From assembly GCF_000341145.1 (NCBI RefSeq), contig NZ_ANBE01000045.1:1-41469 (forward strand): 41,469 bases of DNA, written 5' to 3'. The notes under the pieces were generated by a model. That model did no database searches. It was not told where the DNA came from and was given only the letters and a program-made list of their open reading frames with translations. The DNA comes from Nocardiopsis xinjiangensis YIM 90004. Lineage in GTDB: Bacteria; Actinomycetota; Actinomycetes; Streptosporangiales; Streptosporangiaceae. Shown here in pieces: positions 17,547-26,227 of this stretch. Every line of letters starts with the position of its first letter. The first letter of the stretch is position 1. The translations under genes were made by a program, and so were the position numbers.

Positions 17547-18458
17547 ATGCGCAACAGGCTCACCCTGGCCGTACTGCCCCTCTCGGTACTCATGCTGAGC
17601 GCATGCGGTGCCGACGACCCCTACGAGGAGGAAGACGGTGGGGGCGGGGAGGGTTCCGGTGACGGGACGGTCGTCATCGGCTCCGCGGACTTTCCCGAGA
17701 GCACCGTGCTCGCCGAGGTCTACGGCCGGGCCATGGAGGCCCGGGGCGTGGACGTGGAGTACCAGCTCAACATCGGCAGCCGCGAGGTCTACTACTCCCA
17801 GGTGGAGGAAGGCAACCTCTCGGTCTTCCCCGAGTACAACGGCGCGATCCTGGCCTACCTGGACGACGACGCGCCCAGCGGCAGCCCCGAAGAGACGAAC
17901 GCGGCCGTGGAGGAGGCCCTGCCCGAAGGGCTGGAGACCCTCGAGTCCTCCGAGGCCGAGAACAAGGACTCGGTCACCGTCACCGAGGAGGTCGCCCGGG
18001 AGCACGATCTGGAGACCCTCGCCGACCTGGAGGGCGTCGCGGAGGACCTCGTCCTCGGCGGCCCGCCCGAGTTCGAGACCCGCCACCAGGGCGTCGTGGG
18101 CCTGGAAGAGGTCTACGGCGTGGAGTTCGGCGAGTTCCGTTCCCTGGAGGTCGCGCTCCTGGCACAGGCGTTGCAGGACGGCGACATCCAGGCCGCGAAC
18201 CTGTTCACCACCGACCCCCAGGTCGCGGTCGAGGGCTTCGTGGCCCTGGAGGACCCCGAGAACGTCTTCGGCGCCCAGAACATCACGCCTCTGGTCAACT
18301 CCGAACAGGTCGACGACACCGCCCGAGAGGCCCTGAACGCAGTCTCGGCGGAGCTGACCACCGAGGACGTCACCGCGCTCAACGAGCGGGTGGTCATCGA
18401 CAACGAGAACGCCGCCGACGTCGCCCAGGACTGGCTCGCCGAGGCCGGTCTGGACTGA
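17547..18458 (+). CDS. Osmoprotectant-binding lipoprotein (OpuAC family)
   Basis: 303 residues. A signal peptide ends in lipobox LSAC with the lipidated C20, followed by an acidic Gly-rich linker. The binding domain starts at VVIGSADFPESTVLAEVYG, typical of glycine betaine/choline receptors, and continues with LNIGSREVYYSQVEEG and VFPEYNGAILAYL. The aromatic box residues cannot be fixed from sequence alone, so the substrate (betaine, choline, carnitine or ergothioneine) is open. It is the last gene of the transporter operon, with AGGA upstream of ATG 17547, and ends in a strong hairpin. The protein is markedly acidic, as is common in salt-tolerant actinomycetes. Confidence 0.92.
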   Translation: MRNRLTLAVLPLSVLMLSACGADDPYEEEDGGGGEGSGDGTVVIGSADFPESTVLAEVYGRAMEARGVDVEYQLNIGSREVYYSQVEEGNLSVFPEYNGAILAYLDDDAPSGSPEETNAAVEEALPEGLETLESSEAENKDSVTVTEEVAREHDLETLADLEGVAEDLVLGGPPEFETRHQGVVGLEEVYGVEFGEFRSLEVALLAQALQDGDIQAANLFTTDPQVAVEGFVALEDPENVFGAQNITPLVNSEQVDDTAREALNAVSAELTTEDVTALNERVVIDNENAADVAQDWLAEAGLD

Positions 18459-18480
18459 CCCCGCACCCCCGGAACACGGA

Positions 18481-18529
18481 TCGGGGCCCGGTACGAACGC
18501 TCGAACCCGCCGAGCGGACCGGGCCCCGA
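18481..18529. terminator. Long branched hairpin between convergent genes
   Basis: TCGGGGCCCGGT (18481-18492) pairs with ACCGGGCCCCGA (18518-18529), and an inner CGCTCG/CGAGCG stem lies within the loop. It separates the transporter operon from the minus-strand flavin reductase and can serve both strands. Confidence 0.75.
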
Positions 18530-18542
18530 CGCACGAGTGCGT

Positions 18543-19025
18543 CTAATCCATCGACTGGTACCGGCCCGCGCGGCGCACCAGCGCGGAGCCGTGGCCGTTG
18601 ACCCCGGGCAGGCCGATCACGTCGGCGAAGAAGACCATGTGGTCGCCGACCTCCACCGTGTGCCGCACCCGGCACTCCAACGCCACCAGCGCCTCCTCCA
18701 GTACCAGCGCGCCCGTCCGCTCGCCGCGGGTGTGGGGCTGGTTGGCGACCAACAGGCGGGCGCTGGGGCGGCCCGCGGCCGCGAAACGCCCCGCCAGCGC
18801 TTTCTGCGACGAACCGAGCACGTTCACCGCGAAGGCCCCCACCTCCTCCAAGACCTCGGCCATGTAACCGGAGGAGTCCACGTTCACCGAGATCACCGCC
18901 GGCTCCGCGGAGACGGACCCGAAGGCGGTCACGGTCGCACCGATGTCGTCGCGTCCGTCGGCCACGGTCACGACGGTCACCCCCGTCGCGACCGCGGACA
19001 ACGCGTCCAAGTACTGATTGCTCAC
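18543..19025 (-). CDS. Flavin reductase-like, FMN-binding protein
   Basis: 160 residues of the split-barrel flavin reductase family (HpaC type). Recognisable parts are YLDALSAVATGVTVVTV, then GATVTAFGSVSAEPAVISV and the AFAVNVLGSSQKALAGRFA segment that binds FMN and the partner ring system. The C-terminal HTVEVGDHMVFFADVIG carries the usual conserved GDH. It should supply reduced flavin to a monooxygenase, but none is encoded in this window. The GTG start at 19025 lies 40 bases after the sppA stop, so the two may be cotranscribed. Confidence 0.88.
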   Translation of the reverse strand: MSNQYLDALSAVATGVTVVTVADGRDDIGATVTAFGSVSAEPAVISVNVDSSGYMAEVLEEVGAFAVNVLGSSQKALAGRFAAAGRPSARLLVANQPHTRGERTGALVLEEALVALECRVRHTVEVGDHMVFFADVIGLPGVNGHGSALVRRAGRYQSMD

Positions 19026-19065
19026 TGTCGTGGTGTCCCCCGTGTCGAAGGTCGTGCGGTCCTGG

Positions 19066-20787
19066 TCAGCGCAGGTCCCAGTGGCCGGGCATGGTCAGCG
19101 GCCCCGTCTCGGGCAGCCCCAGGTGCGCAGCGGCGTCGGCCAGCGCACCCCACGGGCTGAGGGTGGTCTCCGGGTCGGCGGCCGACAGGTCCTCGCTCGA
19201 CTCGTGCCGGCGCAGGCGGTCCAGCGGGTGTGCACGAGGGAACCCCCGCACGGGCAGCGCCCCCGCGCCGGCCCGGTCGCGCACCAGGCGGATCGCGGTC
19301 TCCAGACCGCCGAGCTCGTCCACCAGGCCGCGCTCACGGGCGTCGGCACCGGTCCAGATACGGCCCTTGGCGACCTCGTGGATCTCGTCCCGGGTGCGCC
19401 CGCGGGCACGTGCGACCTTGGCGACGAAGTCGTCGTAGATGCTGTCCAGGAGCGCGTTGATCCGCTCCCACTCCGACTCGGTGAAGCGCCGCTCGGGGGT
19501 GAACATCCCGGCGTGCTCGCCCCGGGTCACCGAGTCCGTGGTCACGCCCAGGCGCTCCAGGAGCCGGCTGTAGACGGCCTTGCCGGTGATCACGCCGATG
19601 GAGCCGGTGATGGTGCCGGGCTGGGCGACGATCGCGTCCGAACCCAGCGCCACGTAGTAACCGCCGGAGCCGGCCACACCTCCCATCGTGGTGACGACAG
19701 GCTTGCCCGCCTGCCTGGTCAGTTCGCTCTCACGCCGGATGAGGTCCGAGGCCACGGCCGAACCGCCCCCGCTGTCGACCCGGAAGACCACACCCTTGAC
19801 CTGCGGGTCCTGGCGGGCGGCACGGAAGGCCGCCCCGACGGTGTCCGAGCCCATGACGGTGCCGCCCGACAGTGCGGACCTGCGGGACTTGCCCAACATG
19901 ATGGCGCCGCCGGCCGAGATCATCGCGATGTAGCCGGTGCTCCCGGCGGTACGCAGGCGGGGCTGCGGGGCGTGCCGGCGGTGGTAGCGGGTGACGAACT
20001 GCAGGTGCGGTTCGGCGCCGTGCTCGCGCTCGACCTCGCCCAGCAGGTCGGCGTAGACCTGGTCGCGGTAGCCGAGGCGGTCCACGAGCCCGGACTCCAG
20101 AGCTTCCTCGGCCAGGATCGGGCCGCGGTCGACGAGCTCGCGCACCCGTTCCTCGGTCAGCCCGCGCGTCTGCGAGATCGCCCCCACCAGCTGGTCGTTC
20201 ACCGACTCCAGGATCGTGTCCACGGCCTCGCGGTGCGCGTCGGTGAACCCGGTCTCGGTGTAGGTGTCCATCGCGCTCTTGTACTCGTGGCGCCGACCGA
20301 CCTCGAACTCCACGTCGAGCTTGTCGACGGCGCCCTTGACGAAGACCTGTTGCCATTGCAACCCGGTGAGCCCGAGGATCCCGGTGGGTGCCATGATCAC
20401 CCGGGAGAAGGCGGTGGCGATGTAGTAGGGCAGGTTGCCGTTGCCCGCTTCACCGAAGGTGTCGGCCCAGGCCACGGCGGTTTTTCCTGTGGACCGGAAG
20501 TCGGCGATGCAGTCCCGCAGCTCCTGGGCGCGTGCCGTGTGGAAGGAGCGCGCGTCCACCCGCACCACGAGCGCGGCCACGTTCGGGTCGCGCGCGCCGC
20601 GGCGTACGCCTTCGACCACCTCGAGGTAGTGCTGTTTGCGCCGGTTGAGCAGCTGCCCGAGAGGATCTCCGGGGTTCTCGTCCACCACCCCTTCGGTCAG
20701 GTCGAGTTCGAGCACCACGGGGGCCTTGGGGCCGGGCACGAATCGCTTCAGGGGCAGGGGTTCCGTGATCTTCGCGAGGTCCACCAT
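19066..20787 (-). CDS. sppA: Signal peptide peptidase SppA, long type
   Basis: 573 residues with two crotonase-like S49 domains. As in the long (67K) SppA form, the catalytic Lys lies in the N-terminal half (RRHEYKSAMDTYTETGF, K170) and the nucleophile Ser in the C-terminal half (GGVAGSGGYYVAL, S374), with FRVDSGGGSA before it. It digests cleaved signal peptides at the membrane. Unlike the E. coli protein there is no N-terminal membrane anchor: the sequence starts MVDLAKITEPLPLKRFVPG. No closer upstream start would add one. A soluble or peripherally bound form is therefore inferred. ATG 20787. Confidence 0.92.
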   Translation of the reverse strand: MVDLAKITEPLPLKRFVPGPKAPVVLELDLTEGVVDENPGDPLGQLLNRRKQHYLEVVEGVRRGARDPNVAALVVRVDARSFHTARAQELRDCIADFRSTGKTAVAWADTFGEAGNGNLPYYIATAFSRVIMAPTGILGLTGLQWQQVFVKGAVDKLDVEFEVGRRHEYKSAMDTYTETGFTDAHREAVDTILESVNDQLVGAISQTRGLTEERVRELVDRGPILAEEALESGLVDRLGYRDQVYADLLGEVEREHGAEPHLQFVTRYHRRHAPQPRLRTAGSTGYIAMISAGGAIMLGKSRRSALSGGTVMGSDTVGAAFRAARQDPQVKGVVFRVDSGGGSAVASDLIRRESELTRQAGKPVVTTMGGVAGSGGYYVALGSDAIVAQPGTITGSIGVITGKAVYSRLLERLGVTTDSVTRGEHAGMFTPERRFTESEWERINALLDSIYDDFVAKVARARGRTRDEIHEVAKGRIWTGADARERGLVDELGGLETAIRLVRDRAGAGALPVRGFPRAHPLDRLRRHESSEDLSAADPETTLSPWGALADAAAHLGLPETGPLTMPGHWDLR

Positions 20788-21016
20788 GGGGTCAGCCTAA
20801 TCCCCGTTGTCCAGGGTGGGACGGGTTCCGTGCACAACCGGACGGCCGGCAGCCGGCCGGTCCCCGTCCGGGCTCCGTCGCGGATCCGCCCTCCTGGCCC
20901 TGACCGGGGCGGGGCGGCCGTGCCGGCCTCCTCCGTTCCGTTCCGGTGCGCGTGGTGTGCCGGATCGGCGCTAGGGTCTGGTCTGCACCTGGGACACGAG
21001 GCTTGAGAGGGACGAC

Positions 21017-21703
21017 ATGGCGGGCACGACGGGTGGGGCTGCCCACGGCAGGTTGCGCGGGCGCCTCGGCTGGGGAGCGGGGGCCGCGGCCGTGGTGCTC
21101 GCGCTCAGCGCCTGTGGCGGGGACGGCGGTGGATCCCTGGAGGACGTCGAGCTCCAGGCGGGTGAGGGCGGGATGATGCCGCCGGTCGCCCCCGCCGACG
21201 AGGAAGGGACCACCACCGTCGACGCCGACGGTGTGAGCATGGAGGTCCCCGAGGAGTGGGAGGTCCAGAACGAGGGCGGGAACCTGTGCCTGACCCCTCC
21301 CGGCCAGCCCGCCTGCGCCTACGGGTCGCTCCAGCTCCTCACCGGTGCCGCCGACCAGCACCCGCAGGACTGGCCGCTGGAGGGGGAGGCCTACGCCGCG
21401 GACGACGGGTGGGCCGACAACACCGACAGCTGCCGCAGCCTCAACACCGCCGCTTCCGGCAACATCGACGTGGAAGGTGCGGAGCTGACCAACCCGGCCG
21501 AGTTCTTCGTGCACGCCGACGACCTGAAGTCGCATCACGCCGTGTGGGACGTCTCCTGCGTCAACGGTGACAGCTTCGAGGTGCGCATGTGGTTCCTGCC
21601 GGTCTCGGACGTGCTCCTGTACGTGTGGTCGGCCGACCCGCAGCACGACCAGGTCTACGAGCGGGCCGCCGAGTCCATGGACACCACCGCCCACGGGGAC
21701 TGA
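21017..21703 (+). CDS. Predicted lipoprotein of unknown function
   Basis: 228 residues. An Arg-rich N-terminus and hydrophobic stretch lead to lipobox LSAC (C33), then a flexible acidic linker and a domain of about 170 residues beginning VSMEVPEEWEVQNEGGNLC. Six Cys residues in the mature domain (in NLCLTPPGQPAC, DSCRSLN and VSCVNG among others) could form disulphides. The fold may be a PsbP or MOG1-like lipoprotein domain, but I do not recognise it firmly. GAGAGGG lies upstream of ATG 21017. It diverges from sppA across 228 bp that contain only GC-rich inverted repeats. Confidence 0.75.
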   Translation: MAGTTGGAAHGRLRGRLGWGAGAAAVVLALSACGGDGGGSLEDVELQAGEGGMMPPVAPADEEGTTTVDADGVSMEVPEEWEVQNEGGNLCLTPPGQPACAYGSLQLLTGAADQHPQDWPLEGEAYAADDGWADNTDSCRSLNTAASGNIDVEGAELTNPAEFFVHADDLKSHHAVWDVSCVNGDSFEVRMWFLPVSDVLLYVWSADPQHDQVYERAAESMDTTAHGD

Positions 21704-21810
21704 TCGGCCCTGCGGATTCTGCGATCGGGTGTCGGTGCGGTCCTCGGAGGCCATAGGGTCGTAGGCATCACGAACAGCTCAGCTACGGCGCAGATGCGGG
21801 GTGCAGCCTG

Positions 21811-23115
21811 GTGACCACCATGGGATCGGCGGAACGGATCGGACAGTTCACACTGGACAACGGGCTCCGGCTGGTGACGGCGCCCGCCTCCACCGGCCAG
21901 GTCGCCGCCGTGAACCTCTGGTACGGGGTCGGATCCCGCCACGAGGTCCCCGGCCGCACCGGGTTCGCCCACCTGTTCGAGCACTTGATGTTCCAGGGCA
22001 GCGGAAACGTGGCCAAGGCCGAGCACTTCGACGTGGTGGAGCGCCTGGGCGGTGACATCAACGCCTCGACCTCCACCGACCGCACCAACTACTTCGAGAC
22101 GGTGCCCACCCATTCCCTGGACCTCATCCTGTGGCTGGAGGCCGACCGTCTGGCGAGTCTGCGCGAGGGCATGACCCAGGAGGTGCTGGACAACCAGCGC
22201 GACGTGGTCAAGAACGAGCGCCGCCAGCGCTACGACAACCAGCCCTACGGCACGGCCCTGGAACGCATCCTGGGCCTGGCCTACCCGGAGGGCCACCCCT
22301 ACCACCACCCCACGATCGGTTCGATGGCCGACCTGGACGCCGCGGACCTGGACTACGTCAAGTCCTTCCACAAGGCCCACTACGGTCCCGACAACTGTGT
22401 CCTGACGGTCGTCAGCGACCTGGACCCCGAGGACGTCCTGGCGCGGGTGGAGGAGTTCTTCGGCCCCGTCCCGGCCCGGGAGAAGCTGCCGGAGACCCCC
22501 GACGCCGCACTGAGTTCGTCCCTGGGCGGGCCCGTGCGCGACGCGGTCGTGGAGACCGTGCCCGCCCCCGGCGTCTTCATCGGGTTCCGGGCCCCCTCCT
22601 ACGGTGAGCGCGAGTTCGACGTGCTGCACCTGGCCTCGGCCGTGCTGGGCCAGGGGCAGGGCAGCCGGCTGTACCGCGACCTGGTCGTGGACCACCCCAT
22701 CGCCGCCGACGACGGCGGCGGGGCCGCCGACATCCTGCCCTTCCGCTACACCGACAGTCTGCTGCTGGTGAACATGCTCGCCCGTGAGGGTGTGAGCGGT
22801 GACGTGCTGGAGCAGGCCGTGCGCGAGACCGTCGCCACGCTGGCCGAGGGCGTGACCGAGGAGGAACTGGACCGCGCCCGCGCGGTCCTGGAGCTCGACC
22901 ACCTCCAGAACATTTCCGGCCCCTCCGGTCTCGCCGACAACCTCAGCTCCTGCACCCAGCTGTTCGACGACCCGACGCTGGCCTACACCTGGCCCAGCCG
23001 CTGGAGCGACATCACCGCCGAAGAGGTGCGTGCCGCCGCTGAGCGCCTGCTCGTCGACGACAACATGCTCGTGGTCCGCTTCGACCCCGAGCATACGGAG
23101 GCCCCCGCTTCCTGA
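21811..23115 (+). CDS. M16 family zinc metallopeptidase (active subunit)
   Basis: 434 residues. The inverted zinc motif HLFEH (H54, E57, H58) is intact, and the distal Glu ligand lies in DVVKNERRQRYDN (E136). The family signature GFAHLFEHLMFQGS and GGDINASTSTDRTNYFETVP are also present. The second half (VFIGFRAPSYG onward) is the structural repeat. M16B peptidases of this type degrade small proteins or peptides and often work as a pair with an inactive partner, here the next gene 92 bp downstream. The GTG start at 21811 follows CGGGGTGCAGCCTG; the ribosome site is weak. No signal peptide, so it is probably cytoplasmic. Confidence 0.9.
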   Translation: MTTMGSAERIGQFTLDNGLRLVTAPASTGQVAAVNLWYGVGSRHEVPGRTGFAHLFEHLMFQGSGNVAKAEHFDVVERLGGDINASTSTDRTNYFETVPTHSLDLILWLEADRLASLREGMTQEVLDNQRDVVKNERRQRYDNQPYGTALERILGLAYPEGHPYHHPTIGSMADLDAADLDYVKSFHKAHYGPDNCVLTVVSDLDPEDVLARVEEFFGPVPAREKLPETPDAALSSSLGGPVRDAVVETVPAPGVFIGFRAPSYGEREFDVLHLASAVLGQGQGSRLYRDLVVDHPIAADDGGGAADILPFRYTDSLLLVNMLAREGVSGDVLEQAVRETVATLAEGVTEEELDRARAVLELDHLQNISGPSGLADNLSSCTQLFDDPTLAYTWPSRWSDITAEEVRAAAERLLVDDNMLVVRFDPEHTEAPAS

Positions 23116-23207
23116 CCGCGCGGCGGTGCGGCCCCGGTCCACACCGGAAGGGCCGCCCGCCCGGGTTCCCACCGCCAAGCCGTTCGCAGCAGAAAGAGCC
23201 GCACAGC

Positions 23208-24554
23208 ATGTCGCAGACCCGCCCGGAACTCGGGGCCCCGGCTTCGTTCACCTTCCCCCGGCCCCAGCGCGTCGACGTGGGGGCCGGCGTGGTCGTCGCC
23301 ATCGACGTCCCCGGCCAGCTCTTGGTCTCTCTCCGCCTCGTCCACCAGCACGGCGCCGCGCTCGAGCCGCTGGACGCCATGGGTGTGGGCCTCCTGACCA
23401 GCGAGGTCCTGGAGGACGGCCCCGACGGCAACAGCTCCCTGGCCCCGGCCCTGGAGCGCCACGGTGCCGAGTGGACCTCCCGTGTCTCTTGGGACGCCTT
23501 CGTCACCGGGCTCGACGCGCCGGCCAACCGCCTCGACCAGGCGGTGGGCCTGTTCGCCGACGCCGTGCGCCGCCCCGCCCTGAACCCCGACGACGTCCTG
23601 CGCCGCCGTGAGCAGCTCGTGGAACGCTTCTGGCTGGAGACCGCTTCCGCCGGGACCCTGGCGATGCGCAGCGTCGGCAGGCAGCTGTTCACGGGCCGTT
23701 ACGGCACTCCGCTGGCCGGCGGTCCCGGTAACCTCGGCACGGTCACCCCCGAGCAGGTCGCGGCCTTCCACGGCGACTCCCTGGCCTCCACGGCCGGCAC
23801 GCTCGTGGTCGTGGGCGACCTGACCGGTGTGGACCTGACCGAGCTCGGCAAGACCGTCTTCGGCGACACCGCCGCCGCCCGTGAGCGCGACCTGAGCACG
23901 CCCGCGGCTCCGCCCGGTGAGCTGCCGCGCGTGGTCGTCATGGACCGTCCCGGCTCGGTGCAGTCGGCACTGGTCCTCGCGCACCGCGTGCCCTCCCGCA
24001 AGGAGGTCGACCTGCCGCGCGCGGAGGGGGTCAGCGAGGTCCTCGGGGGCATGTTCACCTCCCGCCTCAACATGGAGCTGCGCGAGCGCCTGGGTTACAC
24101 CTACGGCGCCGGTTCCGGCTTCGATCTGCGCCGCGACGCCGGTGTGTTCCTCATGAGCACCCAGGTGGAGGCCGACACCACTGCGCATTCGATCACTTCC
24201 TCGATGGAGCAGGTGAACAAGCTGCGCGAGGAGGGCGTCACCGAGCAGGAGCTGGACACGGTGCGCGAGTCCAACACCGTGGGGCTCCCGGTTTCCTACT
24301 CCACGGCCCGCTCGATGGCGGGCGCGCTCGTGGACATGGTCGTGCACGACCTTCCGGACGACCACGTCGACCGTCAGCGGGCCGGGTACGAGAAGCTCAC
24401 CCGCGAGAGCCTGGACTCGGCGGCCCGGGAGTACCTGCACCCCGAGCAGGCGGTCGTGGTCGTGGCCGGTGACGCCGAGCGCCTGCGTGAACCCCTGGCC
24501 GAGACCGGTATCGGCCCGGTCGAGGTCCTGGACCCCGAGGCCCTCTGGGCGTGA
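23208..24554 (+). CDS. M16 family peptidase-like protein (inactive partner)
   Basis: 448 residues with the M16 fold, but HxxEH is absent: the matching region reads GVGLLTSEVLEDGPDGN. The conserved Arg/Tyr pair of the partner subunit is kept in RLNMELRERLGYTYGAGSGF near residue 290. By analogy with paired M16B peptidases and mitochondrial processing peptidase, it should form the non-catalytic half of the chamber with the upstream peptidase and contribute substrate-binding residues. ATG 23208. A possible hairpin lies about 55 bases after the stop. Confidence 0.88.
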   Translation: MSQTRPELGAPASFTFPRPQRVDVGAGVVVAIDVPGQLLVSLRLVHQHGAALEPLDAMGVGLLTSEVLEDGPDGNSSLAPALERHGAEWTSRVSWDAFVTGLDAPANRLDQAVGLFADAVRRPALNPDDVLRRREQLVERFWLETASAGTLAMRSVGRQLFTGRYGTPLAGGPGNLGTVTPEQVAAFHGDSLASTAGTLVVVGDLTGVDLTELGKTVFGDTAAARERDLSTPAAPPGELPRVVVMDRPGSVQSALVLAHRVPSRKEVDLPRAEGVSEVLGGMFTSRLNMELRERLGYTYGAGSGFDLRRDAGVFLMSTQVEADTTAHSITSSMEQVNKLREEGVTEQELDTVRESNTVGLPVSYSTARSMAGALVDMVVHDLPDDHVDRQRAGYEKLTRESLDSAAREYLHPEQAVVVVAGDAERLREPLAETGIGPVEVLDPEALWA

Positions 24555-24607
24555 TCCCCGGCCGCCGGGCCTGATCCTTCCGGCGGAGCGGATCCGAGTT
24601 GTGACCA

Positions 24608-24645
24608 GGGACATGTGTAGGTGCATGGACGCCTGCACATGCCCC
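24608..24645 (+). terminator. Imperfect hairpin after the M16 pair
   Basis: GGGACATGTGTAGG (24608-24621) can pair with CCTGCACATGCCCC (24632-24645) with one mismatch and one G-U pair. There is no T-run, so terminator strength is doubtful. The surrounding gap 24555-24858 also holds a small ACCGG/CCGGT hairpin near 24750 and a -10-like TATAAC at 24796. Confidence 0.4.
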
Positions 24646-24795
24646 TGACACGGGTGTTGCGGCTCTTTGCCCGGCGAAGACGCACATCAGGGTGGCACAG
24701 GTCACAGCATGTCGGCGCCCAGCTCGGACATAACGAAAGCGAACCTTTGTACCGGTCTTCCGGTAACCGTCGGCATGATCCCCGTGCCAGGCTGG

Positions 24796-24801
24796 TATAA
24801 C
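24796..24801 (+). promoter_or_regulatory. -10-like TATAAC upstream of the kinase
   Basis: TATAAC matches the vegetative -10 hexamer at five of six positions and lies about 60 bases before the short ORF. No convincing -35 hexamer is seen at 17 bases, so this is a weak call. Confidence 0.3.
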
Positions 24802-24858
24802 GATGGATCCGACCACCTGAGCGGTGGCGGCGACAGTAACGCTCCGCAGGAGGCCACC

Positions 24859-24885
24859 ATGGCCGGTGAATGGACCCGTGGATAA
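24859..24885 (+). CDS. 8-residue leader ORF before the Ser/Thr kinase
   Basis: ATG 24859 sits five bases after AGGAGG, the strongest ribosome site in this region. The frame encodes MAGEWTRG and ends in TAA at 24883-24885, two bases before the GTG start of the kinase, which has no ribosome site of its own. Translation of the kinase is therefore likely to depend on reinitiation after this short ORF. Confidence 0.5.
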   Translation: MAGEWTRG

Positions 24886-24887
24886 CC

Positions 24888-26156
24888 GTGTCCTCCCTAG
24901 ACAACCCTCACACCCAGAGGTCAGAGGCGTCAGCCGCCCCCGAAGAGCCGGAGGCGGCCATCAGCGCTGACGAGACCGCGGGCGGGCCCCAGGCCCCCGA
25001 ACCCCGCCTGCTCAAGGGCCGCTACCAGCTCGTCTCCGAGATCGCCCGCGGCGGCGTCGGTACCGTTTGGCGCGCCATCGATCTGATCATCGACCGCGAG
25101 GTAGCGGTCAAAGAGCTGCGTATCCCCGCAGACATGGGGCGCAACGAGCGCGAGTCCCTGCTGCGGCGCACCACGCGCGAGGCCCGTGTGGCCGGGCGGC
25201 TCACCCACCCCAGCCTCGTGACCGTCCTCGACGTCGTCGACGAGGACGAGCGCCCGTGGATCGTCATGGAGCTCGTCGAGGCCTCCACCTTGGAGGAGCT
25301 GATCACGCTCGGCGGACCGCTGCCCTACCAGCGGGTGGCCGAGATCGGCCTGCAGCTCATCGACGCGCTCAAGGTCGCCCACAACGAGGGCATCGTCCAC
25401 CGCGACGTCAAGCCCGAGAACGTCATGATCAGCGCCGAGGGGCGCGTCGTGCTCACCGACTTCGGCCTGGCCGCCTGGAACGGTGAGTCCGCGCTCAGCT
25501 CCTCGGGCCGCATCATCGGTTCGCCGGCCTACATCTCGCCGGAGCGGGCCAAGGCCGGTCCCCTGGGACCCGAGACCGACCTGTGGTCCCTGGGCGCGAC
25601 CCTCTACACCGCGGTGCAGGGCCAGCCGCCCTACGACCGCAAGGGCTACATCAAGATCCTGCGCCAGGCCGAACTGGACGAGCCCGCGGAAGCCACCAAC
25701 GCGGGTCCCCTGGCCCCGGTGCTGGCCGGCCTGCTCAAGGTCGAGCCGTCCGAGCGCCTGACTGCGGAGAACGCCACGAAGATGCTGCGGATCGCCGCGC
25801 TGGCCCCGTGGGCGCCCCAGACCGACGAGAAGAGCGCCGAGCACGCCCCGGCCCCGGCCGAGCCGCGTCCGGCCGGGCCCCAGGCCGAGGAGCACGAGTC
25901 CGCCCGTGAGCAGGCCAAGGAACACTTCCGGGCCGGTGCGCACGTGCTCGCGGAGTCCATCAACGAACGGTTGCGGCACAGCCCCGAGGCGATGAACTCG
26001 ATCATGACCTCGATCCGGGAGTCCACCGACACCCTGGGATTGACCAGCTCGGGACGGCACGCCGACCATCGGAGCAAACTCCCGGTCGTGCTCGCCGTCG
26101 CCCTCGGGGTGGTCGTGTTGCTCGCGATCGTGCTGTGGGCGTTGCTGGGGCGCTGA
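24888..26156 (+). CDS. Serine/threonine protein kinase (Hanks type), C-terminal membrane anchor
   Basis: 422 residues. The kinase domain covers about 45-305: Gly loop EIARGGVGTVWRA, catalytic Lys in VAVKELR, HRDVKPENVMI (catalytic Asp), DFGLA and the activation segment SGRIIGSPAYISPERA. A disordered Pro/Glu/Ala linker follows, then one membrane segment near the C-terminus (KLPVVLAVALGVVVLLAIVLWALL) with almost nothing outside. There are no PASTA or other sensor domains, so it senses an internal or membrane signal if any. I prefer GTG 24888, which follows the stop of the 8-codon leader. ATG 24870 is an alternative, but its six added codons include the rare ATA. Confidence 0.88.
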   Translation: MSSLDNPHTQRSEASAAPEEPEAAISADETAGGPQAPEPRLLKGRYQLVSEIARGGVGTVWRAIDLIIDREVAVKELRIPADMGRNERESLLRRTTREARVAGRLTHPSLVTVLDVVDEDERPWIVMELVEASTLEELITLGGPLPYQRVAEIGLQLIDALKVAHNEGIVHRDVKPENVMISAEGRVVLTDFGLAAWNGESALSSSGRIIGSPAYISPERAKAGPLGPETDLWSLGATLYTAVQGQPPYDRKGYIKILRQAELDEPAEATNAGPLAPVLAGLLKVEPSERLTAENATKMLRIAALAPWAPQTDEKSAEHAPAPAEPRPAGPQAEEHESAREQAKEHFRAGAHVLAESINERLRHSPEAMNSIMTSIRESTDTLGLTSSGRHADHRSKLPVVLAVALGVVVLLAIVLWALLGR

Positions 26157-26227
26157 CCGGGTCCGAGAGCACAGGTCCCGGAAACGGGTCAGGCGCGCGA
26201 GGTGCTCGCGCGCCTGTGCGGCCGTGG

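Noticed and set aside
20830..20870. Terminator in GC-rich inverted repeats near 20840
   Set aside because: It lies between divergent gene starts, so a terminator there has no gene to end.
19018..21006. 662-residue plus-strand open frame across sppA
   Set aside because: The sppA frame on the minus strand has catalytic motifs. The plus-strand frame spans two intergenic gaps and has no recognisable domain.
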